Below, in pieces: positions 53,420 through 62,547 of a stretch of 64,000 bases of DNA. Source of the DNA: Amycolatopsis vancoresmycina (GTDB lineage Bacteria; Actinomycetota; Actinomycetes; Mycobacteriales; Pseudonocardiaceae). Each line of letters begins with the position of its first letter. Position 1 is the first letter of the stretch. Where the stretch lies: NCBI RefSeq assembly GCF_000716785.1, contig NZ_JNYY01000014.1, positions 372,001 to 436,000 of the forward strand, written 5' to 3'. The notes under the pieces were generated by a model. The model had not been told where the DNA came from, did no database searches, and saw nothing but the letters and a program-made list of their open reading frames with translations. The position numbers and the translations under genes were made by a program.

Positions 53420-53612
53420 CCGTCCTCCCGTCGGCCACCGGCGGTCCGCAGCGTACTTCCGGCCACCGACAGTTCCGGTGCGCGGCCGACCGCGCAGGTA
53501 CCGACGAAAGGCGGATGGCGGAAGCCGCGTCGGTCAGCGAGATTGTCCAGGGTTGCCGGTAGTTTCGTCGAAATCTGGCGAACGCTGTCGAATGCGGACG
53601 AAAAGGACGACT

Positions 53613-55196
53613 GTGAAAAGAATCGTTGCCGCCGTTGCCGCCGCGGGGCTCGCGGCCGGGTTGATGGCCGCCGCGCCCGCCGCGTCGGCGGATCCCGGGG
53701 CGCAGTTCAGCCCCGCGCCGATCGCCTGGGGCCCCTGCGCGTCGGCGAGCCTCAAGGCCAACGGCGCCGAGTGCGGCTTCCTCGAAGTGCCGATGGACTA
53801 CGCGAAGCCGGGCGGGGCGAAGGTCTCCGTCGCGGTGTCGCGGATCAAGCACAAGACCGCGCAGTCCCAGGGCATCATGCTGGTGAACCCGGGCGGCCCC
53901 GGTGGCTCCGGCCTCGGCCTGTCGGTGCTCGGCAAGTACGTGCCGAACCACGCGGGTGACAACTACGACTGGATCGGCTTCGACCCGCGGGGCGTCGGGT
54001 CCAGCAAGCCCGCGATCAGCTGCGACGGGAACTACTTCAGCTACAACCGGCCCGCCTACGTGCCGACCACGGTGCAGCTGGAGAAGACCTGGCTCGCCCG
54101 CTCGAAGGGCTACGCCGACGCGTGCCGCAAGAACGGCGCGATCCTCGACCACCTCAAGACGACCGACGTCGCGCAGGACATGGACAGCCTGCGCAAGGCC
54201 CTCGGCGAGAAGCAGATCAACTACTACGGCTTCTCCTACGGCACCTACCTCGGCCAGGTGTACAGCACGCTGTACCCGAAGAACGTCCGGCGGATGGTGC
54301 TCGACGGCAACGTCGACCCGCGGAAGGTCTGGTACGAGGCCAACCTCGACCAGGACGTCGCCTTCGACAAGAACATCAAGATCTACTTCGCCTGGCTGGC
54401 CAAGTACGACGACGTCTACCACCTGGGCAAGACCGGCGACGCCGTCGAGAAGCTCTGGTACGACACCCAGCGCAAGCTCGCCAAGGACCCCGCGGGCGGC
54501 GTCATCGGCGGCGACGAGTGGACCGACATCTTCCTGCAGGCCGGCTACTACGTCTTCGGCTGGGTCGACATGGCCAAGGCCTTCGACGGCTACGTGCACA
54601 AGGGTGACTGGCAGACGCTGAAGGACCTCTACGACGCCTCGAACCCGCCGGGCAACGACAACGGCTTCGCCGTGTACCTGGGCGTGCAGTGCACCGACGT
54701 GCAGTGGCCGACCAGCTGGAACAAGTGGCGAGTCGACAACTGGCTGACCTACTTCAAGGCCCCGTTCGAAACCTGGGGCAACGCCTGGTTCAACGCGCCC
54801 TGCGTGTACTGGCCGGCGAAGGCGGGCAAGCCGGTGGACATCGACGGCCGCAAGGTCGCCGGCGCCCTGCTGATCAGCGAGGAGCTCGACGCGGCCACGC
54901 CGTACGCCGGCAGCCTCGAGGTCCGGAAGCGGTTCCCGAACTCCAGCCTGATCAGCGCGCCGGGCGGGACCACGCACGCCGGTTCGCTGTCCGGGGTGTC
55001 CTGTGTGGACGACAAGATCGCCGACTACCTGGCCACCGGCGCCCTGCCGAAGCGCCAGCCCGGCAACCACTCGGACGTCCAGTGCAGCCCGGTGCCGCCG
55101 CCGGTGCCCGACGGCGCCGCGGCGCAGAAGTCGGACAACTCCGCGAAGGCCGCCCAGGAGAAGCAGAGCACGCTGGCCCAGCTGCTGCACTTCTGA
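53613..55196 (+). CDS. Secreted tripeptidyl aminopeptidase-like alpha/beta hydrolase
   Basis: A 527-residue exported serine peptidase. The GTG at 53613 has AAGGA five bases before it; an ATG at 53592 in the same frame is less well placed. Signal peptide about 30 residues ending ASA. The mature part has VNPGGPGGSG (oxyanion loop), GFSYGTYLGQVY with the catalytic Ser, SEELDAATPYAG with Asp and GGTTHAGSLSG with His. It matches the Streptomyces SlpD/Tap group, which removes tripeptides from secreted proteins. The last 40 residues are a charged tail. A terminator follows. Confidence 0.9.
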   Translation: MKRIVAAVAAAGLAAGLMAAAPAASADPGAQFSPAPIAWGPCASASLKANGAECGFLEVPMDYAKPGGAKVSVAVSRIKHKTAQSQGIMLVNPGGPGGSGLGLSVLGKYVPNHAGDNYDWIGFDPRGVGSSKPAISCDGNYFSYNRPAYVPTTVQLEKTWLARSKGYADACRKNGAILDHLKTTDVAQDMDSLRKALGEKQINYYGFSYGTYLGQVYSTLYPKNVRRMVLDGNVDPRKVWYEANLDQDVAFDKNIKIYFAWLAKYDDVYHLGKTGDAVEKLWYDTQRKLAKDPAGGVIGGDEWTDIFLQAGYYVFGWVDMAKAFDGYVHKGDWQTLKDLYDASNPPGNDNGFAVYLGVQCTDVQWPTSWNKWRVDNWLTYFKAPFETWGNAWFNAPCVYWPAKAGKPVDIDGRKVAGALLISEELDAATPYAGSLEVRKRFPNSSLISAPGGTTHAGSLSGVSCVDDKIADYLATGALPKRQPGNHSDVQCSPVPPPVPDGAAAQKSDNSAKAAQEKQSTLAQLLHF

Positions 55197-55213
55197 GCGG
55201 AACAGCCTCATAG

Positions 55214-55250
55214 CGCTGCCCCGGCCCGGCTCGCCCGGACCGGGGCAGCG
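55214..55250 (+). terminator. 11-bp hairpin after the peptidase gene
   Basis: CGCTGCCCCGG (55214-55224) pairs perfectly with 55240-55250, followed by TCTTGT; 18 bases after the stop. Confidence 0.8.
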
Positions 55251-55321
55251 TCTTGTCCGCCGGTGTTCCATCGTCGCCTCCTCGTGACGGTTCGTGGTCG
55301 TCGGGGACGTTAGAGGAGGGG

Positions 55322-55377
55322 TCCGACAATTTCGGAGCGAAACCGGCCGTGAGCAGCGCGTGCCCGAAAATTGTCGG
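55322..55377. promoter_or_regulatory. Two related near-palindromes upstream of 55400
   Basis: CCGA-CAATT-TCGG (55323-55335) and CCCGAAAATTGTCGGG (55363-55378) are near-palindromes, and are inverted with respect to each other. They lie 22-77 bases before the start of the DNA-binding-like gene at 55400 and may be its operator, or fold into one long hairpin. Confidence 0.5.
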
Positions 55378-55399
55378 GGGTGCGCGCTACCTTCGTGGC

Positions 55400-55897
55400 A
55401 TGTCGATCATCGAACAGCGCCGGACCGAGCTCCGGGCACAGGAGAACACCTACAACATCGTGGTCGCGACCAGGACGGACGTCGACCGCGCCGAACCCAC
55501 GCCCCGGGTGATGATCACCCTGGAAGCCGGCGGCCCCGACGGCGAAGCGGTCGCCGAGGGCAGCCTCGACCTGGACGTGGCGGTGGCGGCCACGGTCGCC
55601 GATCTCGTCGCGGAGGAGTTGCTCTCCGCAACCGGCGAGGGCCGGGCGCCGCGGCGAAGATCCGCGGGCCGTCCTGCGCAGCAGGGCCGCCCGTGGAGCG
55701 AGGAGATGGACGCGGAGCTGGAGCACCGGTGGATCGCGGGGGAGAGCGTCGCGCAGATCGCGGCGCACTTCGAGCGCACCCCCGGCGGCATCCGCGCCCG
55801 CCTCCCGCGCGTGGGCTGCGACCCGGAGAACCCGGGCTGCTACCTGCCGGTCCCGCCGAGCAGGCGGACGGACCTGGACGAGGGCGAACCCACCTGA
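55400..55897 (+). CDS. Hypothetical protein with C-terminal helix-turn-helix-like region
   Basis: A 165-residue protein; ATG at 55400. The N-terminal half (IVVATRTDVDRAEPTPRVMI onward) is beta-rich and acidic. The C-terminal half has WSEEMDAELEHRWIAGESVA then QIAAHFERTPGGIRARLPR, which looks like a DNA-binding fold of the kind found in small actinomycete regulators that bind repeats next to their own gene. Family not recognised. The palindromes upstream support autoregulation (inference). Confidence 0.65.
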   Translation: MSIIEQRRTELRAQENTYNIVVATRTDVDRAEPTPRVMITLEAGGPDGEAVAEGSLDLDVAVAATVADLVAEELLSATGEGRAPRRRSAGRPAQQGRPWSEEMDAELEHRWIAGESVAQIAAHFERTPGGIRARLPRVGCDPENPGCYLPVPPSRRTDLDEGEPT

Positions 55898-55982
55898 GTG
55901 ACGGCGGCAGGCCGGTCCACAGTGGACCGGCCTGCCGCCGCCGGATCTCGACGATCGGGTGAACAACCAGGAGGGGGCAGCC

Positions 55983-56264
55983 ATGGGTCGGCTACTCATC
56001 GTTCTTGTGCGGCAGGCGCGTGCGGTGCCTGCCGCGGTGGCCCGCGGCCGGGTGGGGTTGCTGGGTCGTGTCCGGTGTCGGCGGCGGGCTGAACTGCTCG
56101 GCGGGGCGGGGTGGCGCTCGTTTCTCGGGCTGGGTCGTGTCCGGTGTCGGCCGCGGGCTGAACCGTTCGGCGGGGCGGGGTGGCGCTCGTTTCTCCGGCC
56201 GGGTCGTGTCAGGTATCGGCCACCGGCCGCACCGCTCGGCCGGGTTCCCGGTGACCCGCCGGCC
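55983..56264. other. Intergenic stretch with 69-base tandem repeats
   Basis: No gene accepted. A plus-strand open frame with a good ribosome binding site (AGGAGGGGG) starts with ATG at 55983 but soon becomes Arg/Gly-rich and runs antisense through the WYL gene. The tandem repeat at 56062-56240 dominates the rest. Confidence 0.5.
56062..56240. repeat. 69-base tandem repeat, about 2.6 copies
   Basis: Units begin at 56062, 56131 and 56200, each starting near TGGGTCGTGTCCGGTGTCGG (third copy degenerate), a period of 69 bases (23 codons). The copies differ by few bases, which suggests recent duplication. It lies downstream of the WYL regulator gene read on the minus strand. Confidence 0.8.
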
Positions 56265-57239
56265 TCAGGACCCGGCGACCGGCCGATCCCCGGCCGCGGC
56301 GCCGGCGCGAGCCGCGAGCACCTTGAGGTGCGCCACCAGCTCCGGAGGCTCCTCGACCGTGAACGCACACCCGAGCCCGAGCAGCCGGAACGCCAGCCAG
56401 TCCAGCGTGTCCGCGTGGCTGGACCACCGGCACCGGCCGCCGCCGAGGTCGGTCAGCTCACCTGCGGCCGCGCCGAGTCGCGGGGCCACCTCCGCTGCCG
56501 GTTCCGCGAGCACGGCCACCGCGCGGTACGTCGGCATCAGGTCGTAGATCCGGTCGATGACGTAGGCCGCCAGGTCCGTGGCGGGCGGCTCGCGGCGCAC
56601 GGCCCGGCCGCCGGTGGCCTGGGCGTCGTGGATGCGGTCGGCGCGGAACGTGCGCCAGTCCGCCCGGTCGAGGTCGTAGGCCACCAGGTACCAGCGGCGG
56701 CCGGCCGCGACCAGGCGGAGCGGCTCGGCGCGGCGCCGGGTCTCGGTGCCGTCGTTCGCGCGGTAGCGGAACCGGACCGTTTCGTGGTTGGCGATCGCGC
56801 CCGCGAACACCGTCAGCTGCGCCGGGTCGACCACCGGCCCGGTGGCCGGCACGGCGACCGTCGCCGTGCCGATCGTGCCCACCCGGCGGCGCAGCCGGGC
56901 CGGCAGGACCTGCTCCAGCTTGGCCAGCGCCCGCACCGACGCCTCCTCGATCCCGGACACGGACTGCCCCGCGGCCGTCCGCAGCCCCACGGCGATCGCG
57001 ACGGCTTCTTCGTCGTCGAGGACCAGGGGCGGCATCGCGGTGCCGGCGACCAGCCGGTACCCGCCCGCGACGCCGCGGCTGGCCTCGACCGGGTAACCGA
57101 GGTCGCGCAGCCGGTCGATGTCGCGGCGGATCGTGCGCGGGCTGACCCCCAGCCGTCCGGCGAGCTCGCTGCCCGGCCACTCCCGGGGCGTCTGGAGCAG
57201 CGAGAGCAGGCCGAGCAGCCGGGCCGGGGTGTCCGTCAT
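56265..57239 (-). CDS. WYL-domain transcriptional regulator
   Basis: A 324-residue DeoR-like regulator. N-terminal helix-turn-helix SELAGRLGVSPRTIRRDIDR; the WYL domain holds RRWYLVAYDLDRADWRTFRA near residues 180-205; a C-terminal extension (WCX) follows. WYL proteins sense nucleic acids or nucleotide-type ligands and often govern defence or repair genes. Divergent from argC, but the 77-base gap carries an ARG box, so arginine control belongs to argC. Own target unknown. Confidence 0.88.
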   Translation of the reverse strand: MTDTPARLLGLLSLLQTPREWPGSELAGRLGVSPRTIRRDIDRLRDLGYPVEASRGVAGGYRLVAGTAMPPLVLDDEEAVAIAVGLRTAAGQSVSGIEEASVRALAKLEQVLPARLRRRVGTIGTATVAVPATGPVVDPAQLTVFAGAIANHETVRFRYRANDGTETRRRAEPLRLVAAGRRWYLVAYDLDRADWRTFRADRIHDAQATGGRAVRREPPATDLAAYVIDRIYDLMPTYRAVAVLAEPAAEVAPRLGAAAGELTDLGGGRCRWSSHADTLDWLAFRLLGLGCAFTVEEPPELVAHLKVLAARAGAAAGDRPVAGS

Positions 57240-57308
57240 CCGCCCAGCATCCCAAGGTGGCGGCCGCCACTTCCCGGCAAACCTGTTTGTTTAGACTTGC
57301 AAGGGCGT

Positions 57309-57326
57309 GCATAATCATGCGTATGA
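57309..57326 (+). promoter_or_regulatory. ARG box over the argC start
   Basis: TGCATAATCATGCGTATG resembles half of the ARG box bound by the arginine repressor ArgR (TNTGAATAATTATTCANA type). It overlaps the argC start, where ArgR would block initiation when arginine is plentiful. Confidence 0.55.
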
Positions 57327-58351
57327 CGGTGAACATCGCGGTGGCCGGAGCCAGCGGGTACGCGGGCGGTGAGCTGCTGCGCCTGCTCCTGACCCATCCC
57401 GAGGTCGAGATCGGCGCGCTCACGGCCGCCAGCAGCGCGGGCACGAAGCTCGGCGTCCACCAGCCCCACCTCGTCCCGCTCGCCGACCGTGTGCTGGCCG
57501 AGACGACGCCGGAGACCCTCGCCGGCCACGACGTCGTCTTCCTCGCGCTGCCCCACGGGCACTCCGCGGCGATCGCGGCCCAGCTCGGCCCGGACGTCCT
57601 GGTGGTCGACCTCGGCGCCGACCACCGGCTGGCCAACGCGGGCGACTGGCAGCGCTGGTACGGCGGCGACCACGCCGGCCAATGGCCGTACGGCCTGCCC
57701 GAGCTACCCGGCGCTCGCGAGAAGCTCGCCGGCACCAAGCGCATCGCCGTGCCCGGCTGCTTCCCGACCGGCGGGTCGCTGGCCCTGGCCCCGGCGTTCG
57801 CCGCCGGGCTGGTCGAGCCCGACGTCACGGTCGTCGCGGTCACCGGGACCTCCGGCGCCGGCAAGAGCCTCAAACCGCACCTGCTCGGCTCGGAAGTGAT
57901 GGGCTCGGCGAGCGCGTACGGCGTCGGCGGCGCCCACCGGCACACCCCCGAATTCGCGCAGAACCTCTCGGCCGTCGCGGGAGAGAAGGTCACCGTGTCC
58001 TTCACGCCCGTGCTCGCGCCGATGCCCCGCGGCATCCTGACCACCGCGAGCGCCCCGCTGAAGGACGGCGTCGACGAGGCCGCCGCCCGGGCGGCCTACG
58101 AAAAGGCCTACGACGCCGAACCGTTCGTCCAGCTGCTGCCCGCGGGCGCCTGGCCGACGACCGCGTCGACGCTCGGCTCGAACAACACCCAGCTGCAGGT
58201 CGCGGTCGACGAGGGCGCGCGGCGCCTGGTCGTCGTCACCGCGATCGACAACCTCACGAAGGGCACCGCCGGCGGTGCCGTCCAGTCGATGAACCTGGCC
58301 CTCGGCCTCCCGGAAACCACCGGGCTTCCCACCACAGGAGTGGCACCGTGA
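57317..58351 (+). CDS. argC: N-acetyl-gamma-glutamyl-phosphate reductase
   Basis: A 344-residue NADPH-dependent enzyme for the third arginine step. N-terminal Rossmann VAGASGYAGGELLRLLLTHP; active-site VPGCFPTGGSLALAP with the catalytic Cys near residue 155; VTGTSGAGKSL and the histidine FTPVLAPMPRGILTT follow. Start at 57317 with AAGGG upstream; 57323 is also possible. First gene of the operon; overlaps argJ by four bases. Confidence 0.96.
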   Translation: MRMTVNIAVAGASGYAGGELLRLLLTHPEVEIGALTAASSAGTKLGVHQPHLVPLADRVLAETTPETLAGHDVVFLALPHGHSAAIAAQLGPDVLVVDLGADHRLANAGDWQRWYGGDHAGQWPYGLPELPGAREKLAGTKRIAVPGCFPTGGSLALAPAFAAGLVEPDVTVVAVTGTSGAGKSLKPHLLGSEVMGSASAYGVGGAHRHTPEFAQNLSAVAGEKVTVSFTPVLAPMPRGILTTASAPLKDGVDEAAARAAYEKAYDAEPFVQLLPAGAWPTTASTLGSNNTQLQVAVDEGARRLVVVTAIDNLTKGTAGGAVQSMNLALGLPETTGLPTTGVAP

Positions 58352-59508
58352 CCGTCACCGGCCCCCAGGGCTTCCGCGCCGCCGGCGTCGCCGCCGGGAT
58401 CAAGGCCTCCGGCGCGCTCGACCTCACCCTGGTCGTCAACGACGGCCCGCTCGACGTCGCCGCCGGCGTGTTCACCCGCAACGTCATCAAGGCCGCGCCG
58501 GTGCTGTGGTCGCAGGAGGTGCTGAAGCAGCAGCGGCTGAAGGCCGTCGTCCTCAACTCCGGCGGCGCCAACGCGGCCACCGGCCCCGGCGGCTTCCAGG
58601 ACACCCACGCCACGGCCGAAAAGGTCGCCGAAGTCCTGCAGGCGGGCGCGATCGAGGTCGCCGTCTGCTCCACCGGCCTGATCGGCGAGCGGCTCCCGAT
58701 GGACGCGGTCCTGTCCGGAGTGGACACCGCCTTCAAGGCGCTCGACGCAAGCCCCGAGGCGAGCCTCAACGCCGCCAAGGGCGTGATGACCACCGACACC
58801 CAACCGAAGCAGGCCTTCGCGAAGCACGACAGCGGCTGGAGCGCCGGCGGCTTCGCCAAGGGCGCGGGCATGCTCGCGCCGAACCTCGCCACCATGCTCT
58901 CGGTCCTGACCACCGACGCGGTGGTGGACAAGGAAACGCTCGACCGCGCCCTGCGCGCGGCGACCCGCGTGACCTTCGACCGGCTCGACGTCGACGGCGG
59001 CACGTCCACCAATGACACCGTCCTGGTCTTGGCGTCCGGCGCGAGCGGGGTCGAGCCGACCGAGGCCGAGCTCACCGAACTGCTCACCGCGGTGAGCCAC
59101 GACCTGGTGCTCCAGCTGCGCGCGGACTCCGAGGGCGCCACCAAGGACGTCGACGTCACCGTGCGGGGCGCGGACACCGAAGCCGACGCGATCGCCGTCG
59201 CCCGCACGATCGCCGAGGACAACCTGGTCAAGACGGCGCTGTTCGGCTCGGACCCGAACTGGGGCCGGATCGCCATGGCGCTCGGCCGCGTCCCCGCCCG
59301 CATCGACCCGGAGACGGTGTCGATCGCGATCAACGGCGTCACCTTGTTCGCCCGCGGCGTGCCGGCCGCGGACCGGTCGGAAGCGGACCTCACCGGCCGG
59401 GCCATCGAAATCGTCGTCGACCTCGGTGTCGGCGCGGGCGCGGCGACCATCTACACCACGGATCTATCGCACGGTTACGTCGAAGAGAACAGCGCGTACT
59501 CCTCATGA
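58348..59508 (+). CDS. argJ: Glutamate N-acetyltransferase/amino-acid N-acetyltransferase
   Basis: A 386-residue ornithine acetyltransferase that recycles the acetyl group. The autocleavage site KGAGMLAPNLATMLSVLTTD contains the ATML nucleophile Thr near residue 180; SGGANAATG and FGSDPNWGRIAMALGR are conserved. Coupled by overlaps to argC (GTGA) and argB (ATGA). Confidence 0.96.
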   Translation: MTVTGPQGFRAAGVAAGIKASGALDLTLVVNDGPLDVAAGVFTRNVIKAAPVLWSQEVLKQQRLKAVVLNSGGANAATGPGGFQDTHATAEKVAEVLQAGAIEVAVCSTGLIGERLPMDAVLSGVDTAFKALDASPEASLNAAKGVMTTDTQPKQAFAKHDSGWSAGGFAKGAGMLAPNLATMLSVLTTDAVVDKETLDRALRAATRVTFDRLDVDGGTSTNDTVLVLASGASGVEPTEAELTELLTAVSHDLVLQLRADSEGATKDVDVTVRGADTEADAIAVARTIAEDNLVKTALFGSDPNWGRIAMALGRVPARIDPETVSIAINGVTLFARGVPAADRSEADLTGRAIEIVVDLGVGAGAATIYTTDLSHGYVEENSAYSS

Positions 59509-60422
59509 CCCAGGAGGCTCTGATTTCCGCGGACGAACGACTCGCGACGGCGGCCGAGAAGGCCGGAGTGCTCATCGAGGCGCTGCCCTGGCTGCAGCGG
59601 TTCCACGGTGCCACGGTGGTGGTGAAGTACGGCGGCAACGCCATGATCGACGACGAGCTGAAGGCGGCCTTCGCCGAGGACATGGTGTTCCTCCGGCTGG
59701 CCGGCCTGCGCCCGGTGGTCGTGCACGGCGGCGGCCCGCAGATCACCGCGATGCTCAACCGGCTGGGCGTCGAGGGCGAGTTCAAGGGCGGCCTGCGGGT
59801 CACCACGCCGGAGACGATGGACATCGTCCGGATGGTGCTCGTCGGCCAGGTCAGCCGGGAACTCGTCGGGCTGATCAACGCACACGGGCCGTACGCGGTC
59901 GGCATCTCCGGCGAGGACGCCCGCCTCTTCACCGCCGAGCGCAAACAGGCCACTGTGGACGGTGAGGCGGTCGACATCGGGCTGGTCGGCGAGGTCGCCG
60001 AGGTCAACCCGGACGCGGTGCTCGACATCGTCAACGCCGGGCGCATCCCGGTCGTGTCCACCGTCGCCCCGGACGTCGACGGCGTGGTGCACAACGTCAA
60101 CGCCGACACGGCCGCGGGGGCGCTCGCGGCCGCGCTGGGCGCCGAGAAGCTCGTGGTGCTCACCGACGTCGAAGGGCTCTACGCGAAGTGGCCCGACCGG
60201 TCGTCGCTGATCGATCGCATCCGCGTCGACCACCTCGAGCCGATGCTGCCCACCCTGGCCAGCGGCATGATCCCGAAGATGGAGGCGTGCGTGCGCGCCA
60301 TCCGCGGCGGCGTGCGCCGGGCGCACGTGATCGACGGCCGTCTCGCCCATTCGGTGCTGCTGGAGGTCTTCACCTCGCGCGGCATCGGCACCATGGTCTT
60401 CCCCGAAACGGAGCTCCCGTGA
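59505..60422 (+). CDS. argB: Acetylglutamate kinase
   Basis: A 305-residue amino-acid kinase fold enzyme. VVKYGGNAMIDDELKAAF near the N-terminus, VVVHGGGPQITAMLNRLG, and INADTAAGALAAALGAEKLV form the active site (NVNADT and Lys residues). The N-terminal helix suggests the arginine-inhibited hexameric type. Four-base overlaps at both ends. Confidence 0.97.
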   Translation: MTQEALISADERLATAAEKAGVLIEALPWLQRFHGATVVVKYGGNAMIDDELKAAFAEDMVFLRLAGLRPVVVHGGGPQITAMLNRLGVEGEFKGGLRVTTPETMDIVRMVLVGQVSRELVGLINAHGPYAVGISGEDARLFTAERKQATVDGEAVDIGLVGEVAEVNPDAVLDIVNAGRIPVVSTVAPDVDGVVHNVNADTAAGALAAALGAEKLVVLTDVEGLYAKWPDRSSLIDRIRVDHLEPMLPTLASGMIPKMEACVRAIRGGVRRAHVIDGRLAHSVLLEVFTSRGIGTMVFPETELP

Positions 60423-61621
60423 CCGACCTGCAGTCCAATGAGGACGGCCAGCAGCACTGGCAGTCCGCCCTGATGGACAACTACGGCACGCCCAAGCTGA
60501 CGCTCGTCCGCGGCGAGGGCGCGAAGGTGTGGGACGCCGGCGGCCGGGAGTACCTTGACCTGGTCGGCGGCATCGCCGTCAACGCGCTCGGCCACGCGCA
60601 CCCGGCGGTCGTCGAAGCCGTCACCGCGCAGATCAAGCAGCTCGGCCACACGTCGAACCTGTACGTCAACCCGGTCGCGGTCGAACTCGCCGAGGCGCTG
60701 CTGGACGTCGCCGGCCTCACCGGCCACGGCAAGGTGCTGTTCGTCAACTCCGGCGCCGAGGCCAACGAAGCCGCGCTGAAGATCAGCCGGCTGACCGGGC
60801 GCACCAAGGTGGTCGCGGTCGAAGGCGCGTTCCACGGCCGGACCATGGGCGCGCTGACGCTCACCGGCCAGCCCGGCAAGCGCGACCCGTTCAAGCCGCT
60901 GGTGCCCGGCGTGGAGCACGTGCCGTTCGGGGACGTCGAGGCGCTGAAAGCCGCCGTCGACACCGACACCGCGGCGGTCTTCCTGGAGCCGGTGCTCGGC
61001 GAGGCCGGGGTGTTCCCGGCGCCGGACGGCTACCTGCACGCCGCCCGGGAGATCACCAAGGCCACCGGCACGCTGCTGGTGCTCGACGAGGTGCAGACCG
61101 GTCTCGGCCGGCTCGGCACCTGGTTCGGCTACCAGCAGGCCGGCATCGTGCCGGACGTCATCACCCTGGCCAAGGGCCTCGGCGGCGGGCTGCCGCTGGG
61201 TGCGGTGATCGGCGTCGGCGCGGCGGGCGACCTGCTCAAGCCCGGCCAGCACGGCACCACCTTCGGCGGCAACCCGGTCTGCTGCGCGGCCGGCCTGGCC
61301 GTGCTGAAGACCATCGCCGCCGACGGTCTCCTCGACCACGTCGCCACGCTGGGCAAGGACATCGCGGCGGGGGTCGAGGCGCTGGGCCACCCGCTCGTCG
61401 CCGGGGTGCGCGGGACCGGGCTGCTGCTCGGCATCGCCTTGAAGAAGCCCGTCTCGGCGGCGGTCGCCCAAGCCGCCCAGGCGGCCGGCTACCTCGTCAA
61501 CCCGGTCGCTCCGGACACCGTCCGGCTCGCGCCGCCGCTCGTGCTCGACGCCGAGCAGGCCGAAGGCTTCCTGGCCGCCCTCCCGAACGCGCTCGACTCC
61601 ACCACGAAGGACTCCGACTGA
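60419..61621 (+). CDS. argD: Acetylornithine aminotransferase
   Basis: A 400-residue class III PLP aminotransferase. The PLP lysine is in VITLAKGLGGGLPLGAVIG; LVLDEVQTGLGRLGTWFGYQ and FVNSGAEANEAALKISRL are family marks; HGTTFGGNPVCCAAGLA follows. GTG start overlaps argB, and the stop overlaps the argF start by one base. Confidence 0.97.
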   Translation: MTDLQSNEDGQQHWQSALMDNYGTPKLTLVRGEGAKVWDAGGREYLDLVGGIAVNALGHAHPAVVEAVTAQIKQLGHTSNLYVNPVAVELAEALLDVAGLTGHGKVLFVNSGAEANEAALKISRLTGRTKVVAVEGAFHGRTMGALTLTGQPGKRDPFKPLVPGVEHVPFGDVEALKAAVDTDTAAVFLEPVLGEAGVFPAPDGYLHAAREITKATGTLLVLDEVQTGLGRLGTWFGYQQAGIVPDVITLAKGLGGGLPLGAVIGVGAAGDLLKPGQHGTTFGGNPVCCAAGLAVLKTIAADGLLDHVATLGKDIAAGVEALGHPLVAGVRGTGLLLGIALKKPVSAAVAQAAQAAGYLVNPVAPDTVRLAPPLVLDAEQAEGFLAALPNALDSTTKDSD

Positions 61622-62547
61622 TGCTGCGCCACTTCCTCCGCGACGACGACGTCAGTCCGGCCGAGCAGAAGGCCATCCTCGACCTCGCCGACGCGCTCAA
61701 GGCCGATCCGCTGGGCAACAAGATCCTCGCCGGCAAGTCCATCACGGCGATCTTCGAGAAGAACTCGACGCGGACGCGGTTCTCGTTCGAGGTCGGGATC
61801 AGCCAGCTCGGCGGCCACCCGGTGATCGTCGACGGCCGTTCGATGCAGCTCGGCCGCGAAGAGACCATCGAGGACACTTCGCGGGTCCTGTCGCGGTACG
61901 TCGACGGGATCGTGTGGCGCACGTTCGCGCAGAAGCGCATCGAGGCGATGGCTTCGGCCGCGTCGATCCCGGTGGTCAACGCGCTCACCGACGAGTTCCA
62001 CCCGTGCCAGGTGCTCACCGACCTGATGACGATCCGCGAGCGCAAGGGCAAGCTCGAAGGGCTGACTCTCGTCTACCTCGGCGACGGCGCCAACAACATG
62101 GCGCACTCGCTGCTGCTCGGCGGGGTCACCGCGGGGATGCACGTCCGGGTCGTCTCGCCGGTCGGCTTCCAGCCGGACCAGGGCGTCATGCTGGACGCGA
62201 AGAAGCGCGCGACCGACACCGGGGGCAGCGCCACCGCCTACACCGACCCGTACGCGGCGGTCGACGGCGCGGACGTGCTCGTCACCGACACGTGGACGTC
62301 GATGGGCCAGGAGAACGACGGCCTCGACCGGGTGGGCCCGTTCCGCGCCCTCCAGGTCAACGCCGAGCTGCTGAAGAAGGCCGCGGACGACGCGATCGTG
62401 CTGCACTGCCTGCCCGCCCACCGCGGCTGGGAAATCACCGACGAGGTACTCGACGGCCCGGCCAGCGCGGTGTGGGACGAGGCCGAGAACCGCCTGCACG
62501 CGCAGAAGGCCCTGCTGGTCTGGCTGTTCGAGGAGAGCAGGCGATGA
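61621..62547 (+). CDS. argF: Ornithine carbamoyltransferase
   Basis: A 308-residue enzyme. FEKNSTRTRFSFEVGISQLG binds carbamoyl phosphate (STRT), HPCQVLTDLMTIRE and the ornithine loop HCLPAHRGWEITDEV are present. It forms citrulline from ornithine. The one-base and four-base overlaps keep it in the operon. Confidence 0.97.
   Translation: MLRHFLRDDDVSPAEQKAILDLADALKADPLGNKILAGKSITAIFEKNSTRTRFSFEVGISQLGGHPVIVDGRSMQLGREETIEDTSRVLSRYVDGIVWRTFAQKRIEAMASAASIPVVNALTDEFHPCQVLTDLMTIRERKGKLEGLTLVYLGDGANNMAHSLLLGGVTAGMHVRVVSPVGFQPDQGVMLDAKKRATDTGGSATAYTDPYAAVDGADVLVTDTWTSMGQENDGLDRVGPFRALQVNAELLKKAADDAIVLHCLPAHRGWEITDEVLDGPASAVWDEAENRLHAQKALLVWLFEESRR

Noticed and set aside
56062..56240. Possible CRISPR or insertion-element ends in the 69-base repeats
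   Set aside because: The copies are directly tandem without spacers, no transposase and no terminal inverted repeats.
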